Origin: Phytophthora colocasiae
Taxonomy: Eukaryota; Oomycota; Peronosporomycetes; Peronosporales; Peronosporaceae
Direction: 5' to 3'
DNA: 64,000 nt
Assembly: GCA_018806915.1 (NCBI GenBank)
Contig: JAGKQI010000096.1
Coordinates: 806,001 to 870,000 of the forward strand
In this document: in pieces, positions 53,239 to 63,098 of the stretch
Position numbering within the stretch: position 1 is the first letter of the stretch
Layout: each line of letters begins with the position of its first letter
Notes under the pieces: generated by a model
What the model was told of the DNA's origin: nothing
The model's database searches: none
Seen by the model: the letters and a program-made list of their open reading frames with translations, nothing else
Made by a program: the position numbers and the translations under genes

Positions 53239-56089
53239 GGGTGCGGATTTTTTTCAAGCAAAAAAAGGTTTTTTACCAAGCAACCCTGTTTCATGGTGAC
53301 TTTTCAAGCAAATCGGATGGTCTATGCGAACTTAAGGATTTGTGGATTTAGACAAGAAGTTACAAAACAGAAAAAGAGAAGTTACAAAACGATCTTCTCC
53401 GTGAATACAAGCACATTAGAGCGGCCCACTACTAAACCCAACGTGAAGTACACAAGCCTGAATCTGTGAAGCATGGCAGACAGCTCAGAGTACGACGTAG
53501 AATCGGACACCTCTGAAGATGAGCAAGAAATTGAATCTCAAAACGCTCATACCACACGTACAATCCAGGGGCGAAACCGGTATGAACTTGTTGGTAGTTT
53601 TGCCACCAAGGAGGCTTGTAATGCTCGAATGGAGGAACACAGCGGATCTCGCTACGCTTTTCACTACAACTCCAACGGTACGCATACAAAGAGGACGTAT
53701 TTCAAGTGCAAAAGCCATCCAAATTGCTCCAGTATAATGCGACGTACACGCGAGCGTACAGGAGAGTATGTGCTTGATACTACGGGCACTCATGATCGAC
53801 AAGATATCATTCCTGAGATGGTTATCCATCATGGCATACATAGGTCCATAAAACCTGAGGTAGATAATCTGCTCTCAGGTTTGGGGCCCGAGGCCGTTTT
53901 GACCAGACTCACGTTAAAATATCAAGATCAACCAGACCGTCTTGCTAAACTGCCGACATCTATCCAGCTCAAGAACCGAAAGCAGGTGCTGATACGCAAA
54001 GCAAATAGTAAGGTAACAGGGAGGGGGTTTATGCTTTTGAAATCTAACAATTTCCGTTCCTGTGTGCACAGGAAATCCGGTGGATACTTTTGGTGCAGTA
54101 ATGGAGTGGGCTGCCCAGAAAAAGTGTGCCGACAGAGAGGCATTCTTCGGTCACTTGGACACATACGAAGCAATTTCTGACGGTGTAGACTTCGCAGCGA
54201 AGTCGACCGAATTTCAGTGCGAATTGATTGTACTGGAGTCTTTTTGTACTGGTGCACTTGGAGACGAAGATGAATCACTAGGTGTTGTGATAACTTCCCG
54301 AAGATTGTTCCGCAACGTTGCAGCCGCAATACGAGGCCAAGCTAACACTGGCGTTCTGGCGTCGTAGACGGAACATACAAAATCCACGCAGGGGGTTGGA
54401 CGCTCATAGACTTGGGAACTTGCACTGTCAGTCATGGTAGCCGTGGCTACAGACACACTTTTACCCCGTGGGTTTATTTTTTCGTTCGATCAGAGACTGG
54501 ACCAGTCTACACTAAGTTATTTGAATCCGTTCAACGCAAAGCTCAAGAGTTTTTCGGTTTGACTCTGACCGCTGCTTTCGGATCGCTTGACCACTCGAAC
54601 CCAATTGCGAATGCGTTTTCTGCAGTCTGGCCAGAAATTGTGTTGTTGAACTGTTGGCCCCATTTAATGCGCAAAATTCGAGAGAAAAAGAAGTTACTTC
54701 ACGACCCGTCGATATATGAGAATGTTATCAAACCCCAGCTCAATTATCTACACTTAGCTCGAACTCGGAAGCAATTCATTGCGCTAGCGGACCTTATCAC
54801 ATCGAATTGGAAAGCGTTGGGAGAAGAAAGATTCACAAATGGTTCGAAGATCAATATCTCGATAGCACCTGGGATGGCTGGTTCATAAGTGCCAGTGGAC
54901 AAGCAGGCATCATCCCAAATCAAAACGCAATCGAGGCGCACCATAAGAGCATGAAAAAGTGCGCCATCCCGCTTCTCAGAGCTGCTACTTCAACAGTATT
55001 TAATCAGTCTCTAGAGAGCATTGTTATGCATGCGAACAGGAAGTGGAAGACAAATGTCTCTGCATCACTGGTGACAGCAGGACCAATCGAGGCGGATGTT
55101 ATCCAAAAAGCTCGTTTACTAGTCGTGGCCGGCAACAACAGAAAGATCTTTGCTCCCAGGAGCAACAGAACGCGGTTGATCGGATTCCTATTCAATACGA
55201 CTAAATTTCTCGTTCCAGAGGATGGGGAATCTTTGCAAGCACTGCCTATCGACGCAAACCGAGCACGAATTTTCCTGAAATCACTGTCTGGTCGCCTTAA
55301 ACGAGACGATATTGTGGAAAACGTTGATGTGAATTACTTGTCACTACATCGTGTTCAAGTCGCTCCGCATGCAGAAATTATTCACGATGTCAACCATCAC
55401 TCCTGGGATTTGACTGAGGTAATTGAATTTTTATTTTAGTTCTCATCTATTCTAACTCGAAAATGATGCTGTAGATTGAAGCTGTTCGGCAGAAATACCA
55501 GTGTGATTGCAAGATGTGGTACAGCACTGGGTGGATTTGCTCCCATGTCGTCGCATGCCTAACACTTTTAGACGATTACCCTCTTGATCGCATGCAGAGC
55601 TCTCTGAATGCTCGTCGCTCACCAGGACGACCCCGCAAGTTGCAGGCTCTGGATAGAACACCCAACAGTAACGCTTTACCTACTACGTTCTACGCTGTCG
55701 ACAATCTCGTTGCTACATTGACTAAGTCGCCATCGCGATTTCTGAATTGGACCGTCGTCAAAGAGTTTTCGACGGATGGTGACATTCAAAATGTACAAGG
55801 TACCATTGCCTCTTGGTCGAATCGAAAGGGTAGATATGTGTGGAGAATCGAGTTTACAGGAAGGGAGGCGGAGATCATACCAGTGGAGGAGCTTGCTCAA
55901 ATGATCTCGTATACGCATGCTACGGGTGGAACCTTCACGCACTAAGAGGCAAGACAGGGAAGCAGCGAGAGATTTATACTCCATATTGAAAACTTAAATT
56001 TGCTTGGCTTACTTTTTTGCTTGAAAAACCACCTTGATTTCTGTTTGCTTGCGAACCATCCGGCATTTGCTCGAAAAAAATATTTTTCC
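53239..56089 (+). mobile_element. Mutator-like element (MULE)
   Basis: The 2,851-bp element sits between two copies of GTCGACTGCC. Its ends are imperfect inverted repeats centred on ATTTTTTTC(A/G)AGCAAA, preceded by short G-rich or A-rich runs. Internally, AAGCAA-type motifs recur near both ends. The only gene is a plus-strand MULE transposase with an SWIM finger. Boundaries rest on the duplication and the inverted repeats agreeing. Confidence 0.78.
53473..55945 (+). pseudogene. MULE transposase with SWIM finger, two frameshifts
   Basis: The ATG at 53473 opens MADSSEYDVESDTSEDEQE. Exons are 53473-54007, 54072-55418 and 55475-55945, with GTAAGG-CACAG and GTAATT-TGTAG introns. An N-terminal FLYWCH/FAR1-like zinc region includes YFKCKSHPNCSSIMRR. 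The DDE core shows VDGTYKIHAGGW, then LTAAFGSLDHSNPIANAF and NQNAIEAHHKSMKK. The SWIM finger is CDCKMWYSTGWICSHVVAC. The frame slips near 54360, just before the first catalytic Asp, and again near 54820, so the copy as written is inactive. The N-terminal acidic stretch and C-terminal 100 residues are otherwise intact, suggesting recent inactivation or sequence error. Confidence 0.82.
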
Positions 56090-56099
56090 GTCGACTGCC
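56090..56099. repeat. Right target-site duplication of the MULE
   Basis: GTCGACTGCC, matching 53229-53238. Confidence 0.75.
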
Positions 56100-56331
56100 C
56101 AGGTTGCATCGTGTTCACGAAGATGCATTTCCCGCTTTTCAACGATCAACTCCCAACTCGCCAACTTCCCATCCACTGATAACCTCCAGCAGCAATTCTG
56201 CCTTTACGTCGTAACTTCACTGGCGACGATGTACGTTCCTCTTATCACTTTTATCCGTGAGTTTTGGAGATGTCTGTGTCTCACTCCTCTAAATTCCAAG
56301 CCAAGCAACACTAAAACCCGGACCTCTCAAA

Positions 56332-56874
56332 ATGAAGATTAACGTGTTGGTCACTTCGGCAGCGCTTACAGCTGCCACTACCATGGATTCTACTTTGGGT
56401 ATGCGTCAGTTTCTGCAGGAACTTCCGAACGGCAGCTTGTTCCAGCAGGCTCTGGGCCACCCCGGCGATGATAGCTCTCAAGAGACGGACTTTGCCCAAG
56501 CATTCGACAACGCCGGGCAGTCGTGGACCAAAAGCCTTTGTGAAGCTAAATTCCCTGGTTCGAGCATGACCAATGGACAAGCTTTCGGAGACCCGTGTTG
56601 CACATGGAAGAAAGGGGGTAAACCTGATTTTACCGTCGCGCCGTTCACGACGACTCCAGGTAAAGCTACTACGTGCGCCGCAGGTGGAGCTACGGGTTCA
56701 AACTCTGGTGCTACGAAAAGTTCCTCCTCTGCTGGGGCCTCTGATGCCACGAAAGGTGCGGCTCCTAATAGCTGGACACCAGCGTCTGCTTCTGGTGCGA
56801 CCAAAAGTGATACCTGGGGGTCGACACCCTCTCCTTCGATGCGGTGCACTGGCAAGAAAGCGAACCGTGAATAG
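56332..56874 (+). CDS. Secreted temptin-like Cys-rich protein 1
   Basis: A single exon of 180 aa starts at ATG 56332. Residues 1-23 look like a signal peptide (MKINVLVTSAALTAATTMDS, cleavage probably after TLG). Residues 25-115 form a temptin-like Cys/Cys domain: LPNG, LGHPGDDSS, FAQAF, SWTKSLCEAKFPGSSMTNG and FGDPCCTWKKGGKPDF. The canonical DSDGDG metal-binding-like stretch after the Cys is replaced by AKFPGSSM. The tail is Ser/Ala/Thr-rich with two DATK/GATK motifs. Temptin-like proteins are an expanded secreted family in oomycetes with no settled function. A close paralogue follows 450 bp downstream in the same direction, so this is a local duplication. Confidence 0.82.
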   Translation: MKINVLVTSAALTAATTMDSTLGMRQFLQELPNGSLFQQALGHPGDDSSQETDFAQAFDNAGQSWTKSLCEAKFPGSSMTNGQAFGDPCCTWKKGGKPDFTVAPFTTTPGKATTCAAGGATGSNSGATKSSSSAGASDATKGAAPNSWTPASASGATKSDTWGSTPSPSMRCTGKKANRE

Positions 56875-57321
56875 GATTCAATCAACGGAGTAAACCTCGA
56901 ACCACAGCATAACAGCGTTATCCTTTTCAGTTCTATTTCATCGTACATGTAAGGGTACTGGGGGCTGTCCAACGATGGAACGACGTTGACCTCTTGGTTG
57001 CATGCAACTCAAAGCTGGTAAATTGTGCCTATTCAGGATACAATGACAATGTGGTGAAATGACCAAGATTATCACCGCGATGTGCATCCGCCCGCCTCAT
57101 TTTGCTGTCTGTAAGTGTTCCTGCATTACTGGTGGATCCATATCCCATCGGCAGATACGGAAAACAGCACCTCCAGAATGCCCGATCCTCGATTCAATTT
57201 TATCCGTAAAATACCTGGCGTGTTGTTTTACGAGTCCGAAACACGGTTGCCTTTTTCACTTTCCAAGTTGCCTCACACCACGAAATCCACCCCCAGAACG
57301 AACAGAAGACTACTACATAGC
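56875..57321. other. Intergenic between the two temptin-like genes
   Basis: Nothing coding is seen. It should hold the terminator of the first gene and the promoter of the second. Confidence 0.35.
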
Positions 57322-58053
57322 ATGAAGATTGCAATCGCCTCCGCTGTTCTAGCTTTCGCCGCCACCATGGACTCGGCTTATGGCCTTGCCAAATACCTCA
57401 ATGAGCTTCCGAACGGCACCTCCTTCAAGCAAGGCCTTGGCCACCCAGGTGACGACAGCTCAAAGACGTCGGACTTCGCTCAAGCGTTCGCTGCTGCTGG
57501 TCACACGTGGGCGAAGAGTCTGTGTGAAGCCAAGTTCCCTGGTTCGAGCATGACTAATGGCGCTGCCTTTGGAGACCCGTGCTGCACGTGGAAGAAGGGT
57601 GGCAAACCTGACTTTACCGTGACAGCATTCACGACTTCACCGACTAAAGCCACCACATGCGCTTCGAAGGGAGGTTCAAGCGGAACTTCTTCGGCCGCTG
57701 GTGCATCTGGAACCAGTACGACGGGTAGCTCCACTGGTGGAGCTGCTGACGCTACCAAGGGAGGAACCTCGAGCGCGACTGAAAGCTCCAGCAGTGGAGC
57801 TGCTGACGCTACCAAGGGAGGAACCTCGAGCACGACTGAAAGCTCCAGCAGTGGAGCTGGTGATGCTACCAAGGAAGGCTCCTTGGACACAACCGCAAGC
57901 TCTACCAGTGGAGCTGGCGACGCTACCAAGGGTACAACGACCGGTGGATCCACGGATGGAGCTGCTGATGCTACTAAGGGTTCTCCTTGGGGCTCCAGCA
58001 CGACTCCGACTTCGGGTGGTGGTTGCGCTGCCAAGAGAACTCTTCGACGCTAA
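57322..58053 (+). CDS. Secreted temptin-like protein 2 with repeat-expanded tail
   Basis: The ATG at 57322 opens a signal peptide (MKIAIASAVLAFAATMDSAYG) and gives 243 aa. The temptin-like domain is about 75 percent identical by eye to the neighbour (SLCEAKFPGSSMTNGAAFGD, PCCTWKKGGKPDFTV). The tail from about residue 115 contains five copies of GA(A/G)DATK spaced by Ser/Thr-rich linkers such as GGTSSATESSSS, and ends CAAKRTLRR. The repeated DNA unit is about 57 bp, so copy number can change by slippage or unequal exchange. The Ser/Thr-rich tail is probably O-glycosylated and extracellular. The same diverged Cys region as in copy 1 shows that duplication followed the change. Confidence 0.85.
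   Translation: MKIAIASAVLAFAATMDSAYGLAKYLNELPNGTSFKQGLGHPGDDSSKTSDFAQAFAAAGHTWAKSLCEAKFPGSSMTNGAAFGDPCCTWKKGGKPDFTVTAFTTSPTKATTCASKGGSSGTSSAAGASGTSTTGSSTGGAADATKGGTSSATESSSSGAADATKGGTSSTTESSSSGAGDATKEGSLDTTASSTSGAGDATKGTTTGGSTDGAADATKGSPWGSSTTPTSGGGCAAKRTLRR
57730..57960 (+). repeat. Tandem coding repeats in the temptin-like tail
   Basis: Five imperfect units each encode GA(A/G)DATK plus a Ser/Thr/Gly linker; the two best-conserved units are 57 bp apart and nearly identical. Confidence 0.7.
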
Positions 58054-58257
58054 GTGGACAAGTCACCACCCGTTTGTCGTTGCCAGTTCTTTTTCCCTTA
58101 AGTTCTGCGAACGACGCTGCCTGTTAGTTGTTTTCATTTGCCAACAAAGTCTTGAACAATACACATCGGTCGTACTTTTGCATGATTGTCTGCATGGTTG
58201 TCAAAATAGTTCAAGTCAAATGTATTTTTGATAGGAAAGTACATTACTAGTCGAAAC

Positions 58258-58985
58258 ATGGGCAACGTATGTTGTGGTGCTGGGAATTCGGAGATGCTGG
58301 CGCGACAGGAGTTGCTCAAAGAAGGCAATGATTTCAAGAAAAAAAGTGCGTTCCTGGGTGTGCTTAGTAGGACGGAGAACGTGTACTTACAGCTGAACCC
58401 AGCAGCTACGAGGTTAAATTCAATTTGTTTAGTGTATGCACGATATATTAGACTAAGTTGTATCGGTGGTAGGCTAATGTGGCGACAGACACCTGGTCCA
58501 AGTAGCGCTGAGGAACTTCCAATTCACCGGATCGGTAAAGTCTGTCCGATGGGTATGGCACTTCCACCGAGCTGGTATTATGGATAAAATCTAACAATGA
58601 CGTGTCTAGGCCGTTTGGACTTAGTGCTTCTTGCACAGAATGGCCAGAAGCTACTTGAGCTGACGGCAGGAACAACAACAGTCCGAGACCTCTGGGTGCA
58701 GACATTAGAAGAGATTTGTCTTACTGATCAAGAAGAGCAAAATGAAGCAGATGCTAAAAGTTTGAAGGAGAAATTAGAGAAGCAGCATGAGAAGCAAAAG
58801 GAGGTACATGGAGTTGAGTATGCTTGGATGTTCTGTAGATATCCTTAACTAACTTTGGTTGACAGCAATATTGGAAAGATCGAACCGAGGAGCTGGAGAA
58901 GCGGCGACTTGATGCAGAAGAACGCAAGAAAAAAATTGGCGTTATTGGCATGAAGTACACAGCCCAAGCAATGGCGAGGCGATAG
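58258..58985 (+). CDS. Predicted myristoylated PH-like membrane protein, 182 aa
   Basis: Four exons (58258-58412, 58473-58552, 58610-58803, 58866-58985) join in phase. The start MGNVCCGAGN has Gly2, two Cys and small residues, as in N-myristoylated and palmitoylated proteins. Residues 28-120 resemble a PH domain: FKKKSAFLGVLSRTENVYLQL, RLMWRQ, then LDLVLLAQNGQKLLELTAG and the final helix RDLWVQTLEEI with the conserved Trp. A Lys/Glu-rich coiled coil closes the protein (KEKLEKQHEKQKEQYWKDRTEELEKRRL). A peripheral membrane adaptor is likely. The exact family is unknown. PH assignment is by pattern only and no phosphoinositide-binding motif is clear. Confidence 0.72.
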
Positions 58986-59124
58986 ACTATAGACGCTCTC
59001 ATTCATCTGCAGTAACTCAGTCTTTTGATCTCTTCCATCTTAATTATACCTGAGTTTTATCACGTCCTGGCTGTCCTTATAGATGTTACTTGTTGATTTT
59101 GAGCGAATTGTGGTCACTTGAAGC

Positions 59125-60049
59125 TTAGTCCTCATGGATATGGAAAGAAGCAGCAAGATCAAGCATGCTGGTCGTGTCCAGCGACTGTCCATGGACCGGC
59201 CCAATGGCACTGAGCACCGCAGCCTTGGCGACTGCACCGACGGGGATAGCAGCTCGCATTTCCTCACCAGCAAAGGGCAAATAGCCAAGCGCAGTCGAAA
59301 CTGCCCCCAGATCACGTGCCAGCATCGAAATCGGAGCTCCGACAAGCTGCAGCGGGATGCCTTGACCCTTCTTGGTACGGCGCCAGCCATAGATGAAACC
59401 CGGGCGTAATGACACACCAGTGTCAGGGAATCTGAAGCACAATAGTATTGTGACAATATCATTCAGCACAATTCTCCAATATCCAACACTCACCTCGCCT
59501 GCACAGCAGCTTCCGCTCTCTCCTTCCCATGGTAGTAACCGTACATGGGCAACCACGATGGGAAGTACGAGCCAACGCGTGAGTTTGACACGAACACGAA
59601 GCGCTCTGCACCTGCCTTCTGCGCAGCTCTAGCTGCCGCAATAGTCGCATCTCCGCAGAGTTTCTCCATCAATTCATTATTGCCAAAAGCTCCCACCGTT
59701 GAAACTGCAGTCATAAAACACTAAAGTCAGTACAAATTCACAATTCCGCAGCTCTTCATCACGTACTGACACCCGTGACGCCCTCAACAGCCTTCGCCAA
59801 CTGTTTATCGTCGAACACGTCCCCCTCGTGCCAGTCCACCTGATCGATCCATGGTACATCCAGCCACTGCGGCTTGCCCGACGGGTTGAGGCTGCGCACT
59901 TCGATGCCTTTCTGCACTGCTCGCTGTAGGATGTTGCTACCTACAAAGCCATTTCCGCCAATGACCAGCACACGATGCTCGCTCTTGTCGTAAGCTTTGA
60001 GCGTGTGCATTGCGCTCCGTTGCATACGCTTCGCCGTGGCAGCTAACAT
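59125..60049 (-). CDS. COQ11-like NAD(P)-binding atypical SDR
   Basis: Three exons (60049-59767, 59704-59494, 59431-59125) give 266 aa. The N-terminus MLAATAKRMQRSAMHTLKAY is basic and hydroxylated, fitting a mitochondrial presequence. The nucleotide-binding motif GGNGFVGSNI follows. Then come WHEGDVFDDKQLAKAVEGV, STVGAFG, FVFVSNSRV, and PMYGYYHGKERAE with the Tyr-x3-Lys-like pair, then LRPGFIYG. This set matches the atypical SDRs related to yeast Coq11 (Ylr290c) and NDUFA9, involved in coenzyme Q synthesis or complex I. COQ11 is favoured by length and by the YYHGKERAE motif. Activity is not proven in the family. Confidence 0.82.
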
Positions 60050-60564
60050 GATGGATGAGACTGTGGGAGCAGGAGAAGAAGTGAGCTCTTGCTGGTCAAT
60101 TGAAGAGTGACAGACAGGATGAAGCTGACGTCAGAATTTGGAACGTTGTTCTAAATCCTAACCGAATCCGCACTTAATATGTCTCTCACTGTACATCAAA
60201 TTGCAGCGTGTACGTAGCGCTCCACACAGACCACTTGCGCGGATGAATCTTGGTACGGGCATAGAGAACAATTTACTACAGCTTATGACGAATTTGCAAG
60301 GCGCTACCTGCCCTGTACGACCAGGAAACAGTTAGGCTGTACAATGAGCGACATATTAAGTTCGATTCGTATAAAAAATAAACGTATACGTTATAATCAT
60401 ATCCGGATAGAAATGTATACATTAATGAGTATCATGAACGGTCGTTCATACTGCAACGGACACTTCGACTTCTTCCTCGAGAGCGATCAATAGTGAATAT
60501 GGTACGCTTTGTGTGTAGATCTGGTTGTAACAATGCGTATTAAATTGTTGTATAGTCAAGTGCA
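60050..60564. other. Divergent intergenic region
   Basis: It separates the divergent COQ11-like and centrin genes. It contains AT-rich sequence with repeated ATACG/CGTATA motifs near 60380-60420 but no recognised element. Confidence 0.35.
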
Positions 60565-61110
60565 ATGTCTGCTTCAGCTTTTGCGCGATCTCGTGCAGCG
60601 CTGCGTCGAAAGCCAAAGCCGGTGAAGAAAGTGCTGGATGAAGAGGACCTGGAGGAGATCAAGGAAGCCTTCCATCTCTTCGACACGGACGGTAGTGGGA
60701 GCATCGATGTTCGGGAGCTGAAGGCTGCGATGCGAGCGCTTGGCTTCCAGGTCAAGAAGGCGGAGATCCGCCAGATGATCGCTGACATCGACAAGGATGA
60801 GTCCGGTACGATCAATTTGGACGAGTTCATCGAGATGATGACAGGCAAAATGAACTCCAGGGACTCACGCGAGGAGATCATGAAGATCTTCCAGCTCTTT
60901 GACGACGACAATACGGGAAAAATCTCGTTCCGGAATTTAAAACGCGTCTGTATGGAACTGGGCGAAACGTTGACGGATGAAGAGATGCAAGAAATGATCG
61001 ATGAAGCTGACCGGGACGGTGACGGTCTCATCAATGAAGAAGAGTTCTTCCGTGTTATGAAGAAGCGCAGTGGTAACCCGCTGGATGATCTGGACAGCGA
61101 CGATGACTGA
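60565..61110 (+). CDS. Centrin
   Basis: Centrin is a calcium-binding EF-hand protein of basal bodies and flagellar roots. The 181-aa single exon starts at ATG 60565 with a basic Ser/Ala/Arg tail of about 25 residues, as usual for centrins. Four EF-hand loops follow: [36 protein letters not shown] and [14 protein letters not shown] style. Loops 1 and 4 have full ligand sets, loop 2 is good and loop 3 is weaker. The end [21 protein letters not shown] is the centrin-specific C-terminus, longer than usual. Its stop codon is only 35 bp from the stop of MKS1 on the other strand. Confidence 0.95.
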   Translation: MSASAFARSRAALRRKPKPVKKVLDEEDLEEIKEAFHLFDTDGSGSIDVRELKAAMRALGFQVKKAEIRQMIADIDKDESGTINLDEFIEMMTGKMNSRDSREEIMKIFQLFDDDNTGKISFRNLKRVCMELGETLTDEEMQEMIDEADRDGDGLINEEEFFRVMKKRSGNPLDDLDSDDD

Positions 61111-61145
61111 TGGCGTATGTGACTTCAATACATCTTGATAACGTT

Positions 61146-63098
61146 CTAAAGTAGATCAGTTTTCATTGGTTTTGTTCCAGCTGGAGGCAGCGAGCGTAGC
61201 GCTGCTTGAATACGGGGGTCTGTTATACTAGCTAATCGTTTCTCCAGTTTAACCGATTGTAGTATTTCCTGGACGCTTCGCTTTACAACTCGTGTTTTGA
61301 CGAAAGGTGTAGCAGTAGGTCTTTGCATCAACCGCGTAGTATCAGCACCAGCACAAGGTTTTGAAGGCTGTAGATCGACGATATTGAAGCGGATTCGTAC
61401 CGTTGTGTCTGTCGATTCCGATTTCTGTCCAAGTCGACTGGTGATTATTGTAGAGATAGGGGATTCGTCTGGGCTAGCACAACAATTTCGCTCCCGATCC
61501 CCCACAAAGGCTTCATCACTTTCGTCAATTCCCAGAAAGAGTTCCTCCATCTGATCGCGGATAGAGGCAATTGGTTTGCGAATAGGCACGTCGAAGTCAT
61601 AAAACCCGGACGACTCCCTTAGTGTTATCTCTCCATGGCCTTGTGATCTCTTCCGCTGCCAGGAATCTCGAGAATACACGCTCAGATGGAAGACCGGCGA
61701 GGGAACAAAACTGTTGGTGTCTTTGTCAGCTTCTGCTTCTTGAGATGGATTTAGTGTTAGATTGAAGTGCTGATGGTATCCAAGATGAGCAGCAGATAAA
61801 TATTCAGGATACGCTGTTCGCTGAGGTATCGACATTTGGGTTTTACCACGTTTACGGATATAATTTCCAGGCTGTAATTTCCACTGAGAATATCCTGAAT
61901 GGCTGGGTAACTCCAGTTCATATTCCACAAGAACAGGATCGGTCGTTTGTGGGTTATAAACTGCAACAACTTCAATTGAAAGCATCATTTTCCGCTGCAA
62001 ATTGTTGCTTCCAGTGATCGTTGGTTGTAATTTCGGGTTCCTGTCCAATTGCCACCGGGTCGCTTCTGCTATATCGCGCTTTTCCTCCTGCAATCGGATT
62101 TCTCTTGAAAGTCTTTGATCCTCAGCGGAAGCAAACGGGAGCAGATCGTGTGCATTGTCTAATACGTATTCGTACAAAGATCCGGAAGGAGTAGATAAAT
62201 GATACGTTTTAAGCTTGGGCCCTTTGAGAAACAGGTCTGGATCCGTTTCAGGATCAACAATTGGGTCTGAGAAACCGGGTGTAGCGCAGAACAGGCCGGT
62301 TTCCTTGTAAAACCGCATCGAACAAAGCACACGCTCCACACCTTCGACGAGTGCAACGATGTGCATTGCACGGAATTTATCTTCGCGGTTGGTTCGAAGC
62401 CATGCGCGATACTGGTTTGAAGTCCAAGCAGATTCATTTTGCTTGTTGCGTGATTGTCGTGTGAGATCAGGCGGGAGGAGATGCGTTGCAGTATCCTTCG
62501 ATGTACTTGGAAGGTTCATCACTTGCTGCATTCAACCGGTTCATAAATTCAAGGTAATATTGAATACTTCCTCCTCAAACATACCTCGGTCGGAATGAAA
62601 TCGTCAACATCGACGTAGGAAGACAAAATATCCGCTTCGGCGCCGTCAGGTGATTTTCTATCTCCACGCTAAAGAAATATGAACAGTTAACGAGATAAAA
62701 CACTTGCAGTGTGTGAATTACTTGTATGCTCACCTTTCGGTTAATTAATTGGATCCCTCTTGCTTCTAAACGCTCCTGCTCTCGCTTCTTTTCGCTTGGA
62801 AGGAATAAAAGTACATTTCTTGATGAGATACCTATTCTTTAAAGACAAAAACAAAAACGTACCTCAAGCTGAGCTTTTTCTCTTGCCACTGGAAGGAATA
62901 TCTCCATGTTCGTCCCACAGACACTGAGTTGTCACTAGTATCGCTTCCAAACCCTGATATCTACTAAAAAAAGCAGTTAGGTTACTACCACGTTACTCAG
63001 ATTTGCTTTAAAAACAATCGCCTTGCCTTGCGCAGAGTGACACTAATGAGCAAATTCTCCATCGGATCGCGCACATGGTAATACTCTGTTAGTGGCAT
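61146..63098 (-). CDS. MKS1: MKS1, B9-domain transition-zone protein
   Basis: MKS1 belongs to the B9 complex at the ciliary transition zone. Five exons (63098-63027, 62960-62863, 62794-62734, 62668-62585, 62525-61146) give 564 aa, close to the length of animal MKS1. The first exon, MPLTEYYHVRDPMENLLISV, matches the RDPVxNLxxxV start of the family. WRYSFQWQEKKLS matches the GWQEK region. The B9 domain spans about residues 250-400, with GHGEITLRESSGFYDFDVPI and RKPIASIRDQMEELFLG. Intron 1 has a GC donor (AAG|GCAAGG) and TAG acceptor; a GT donor gives no open junction. It lies tail-to-tail with centrin, and both are flagellar. Confidence 0.92.

Larger units (their letters stand above)
53108..56179. 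repeat. 18-bp inverted repeat bracketing the MULE
   Basis: TCAGTGGATGGGAAGTTG at 53108-53125 and its exact reverse complement at 56162-56179 flank the MULE and its target duplication. Outside both arms there is weaker symmetric similarity, so they may be inner parts of longer termini of an older element into which the MULE jumped. Confidence 0.55.

Noticed and set aside
57501..58034. 177-codon minus-strand Val/Pro/Leu-rich frame
   Set aside because: It is the antisense of the temptin-like repeat tail; repetition keeps it open.
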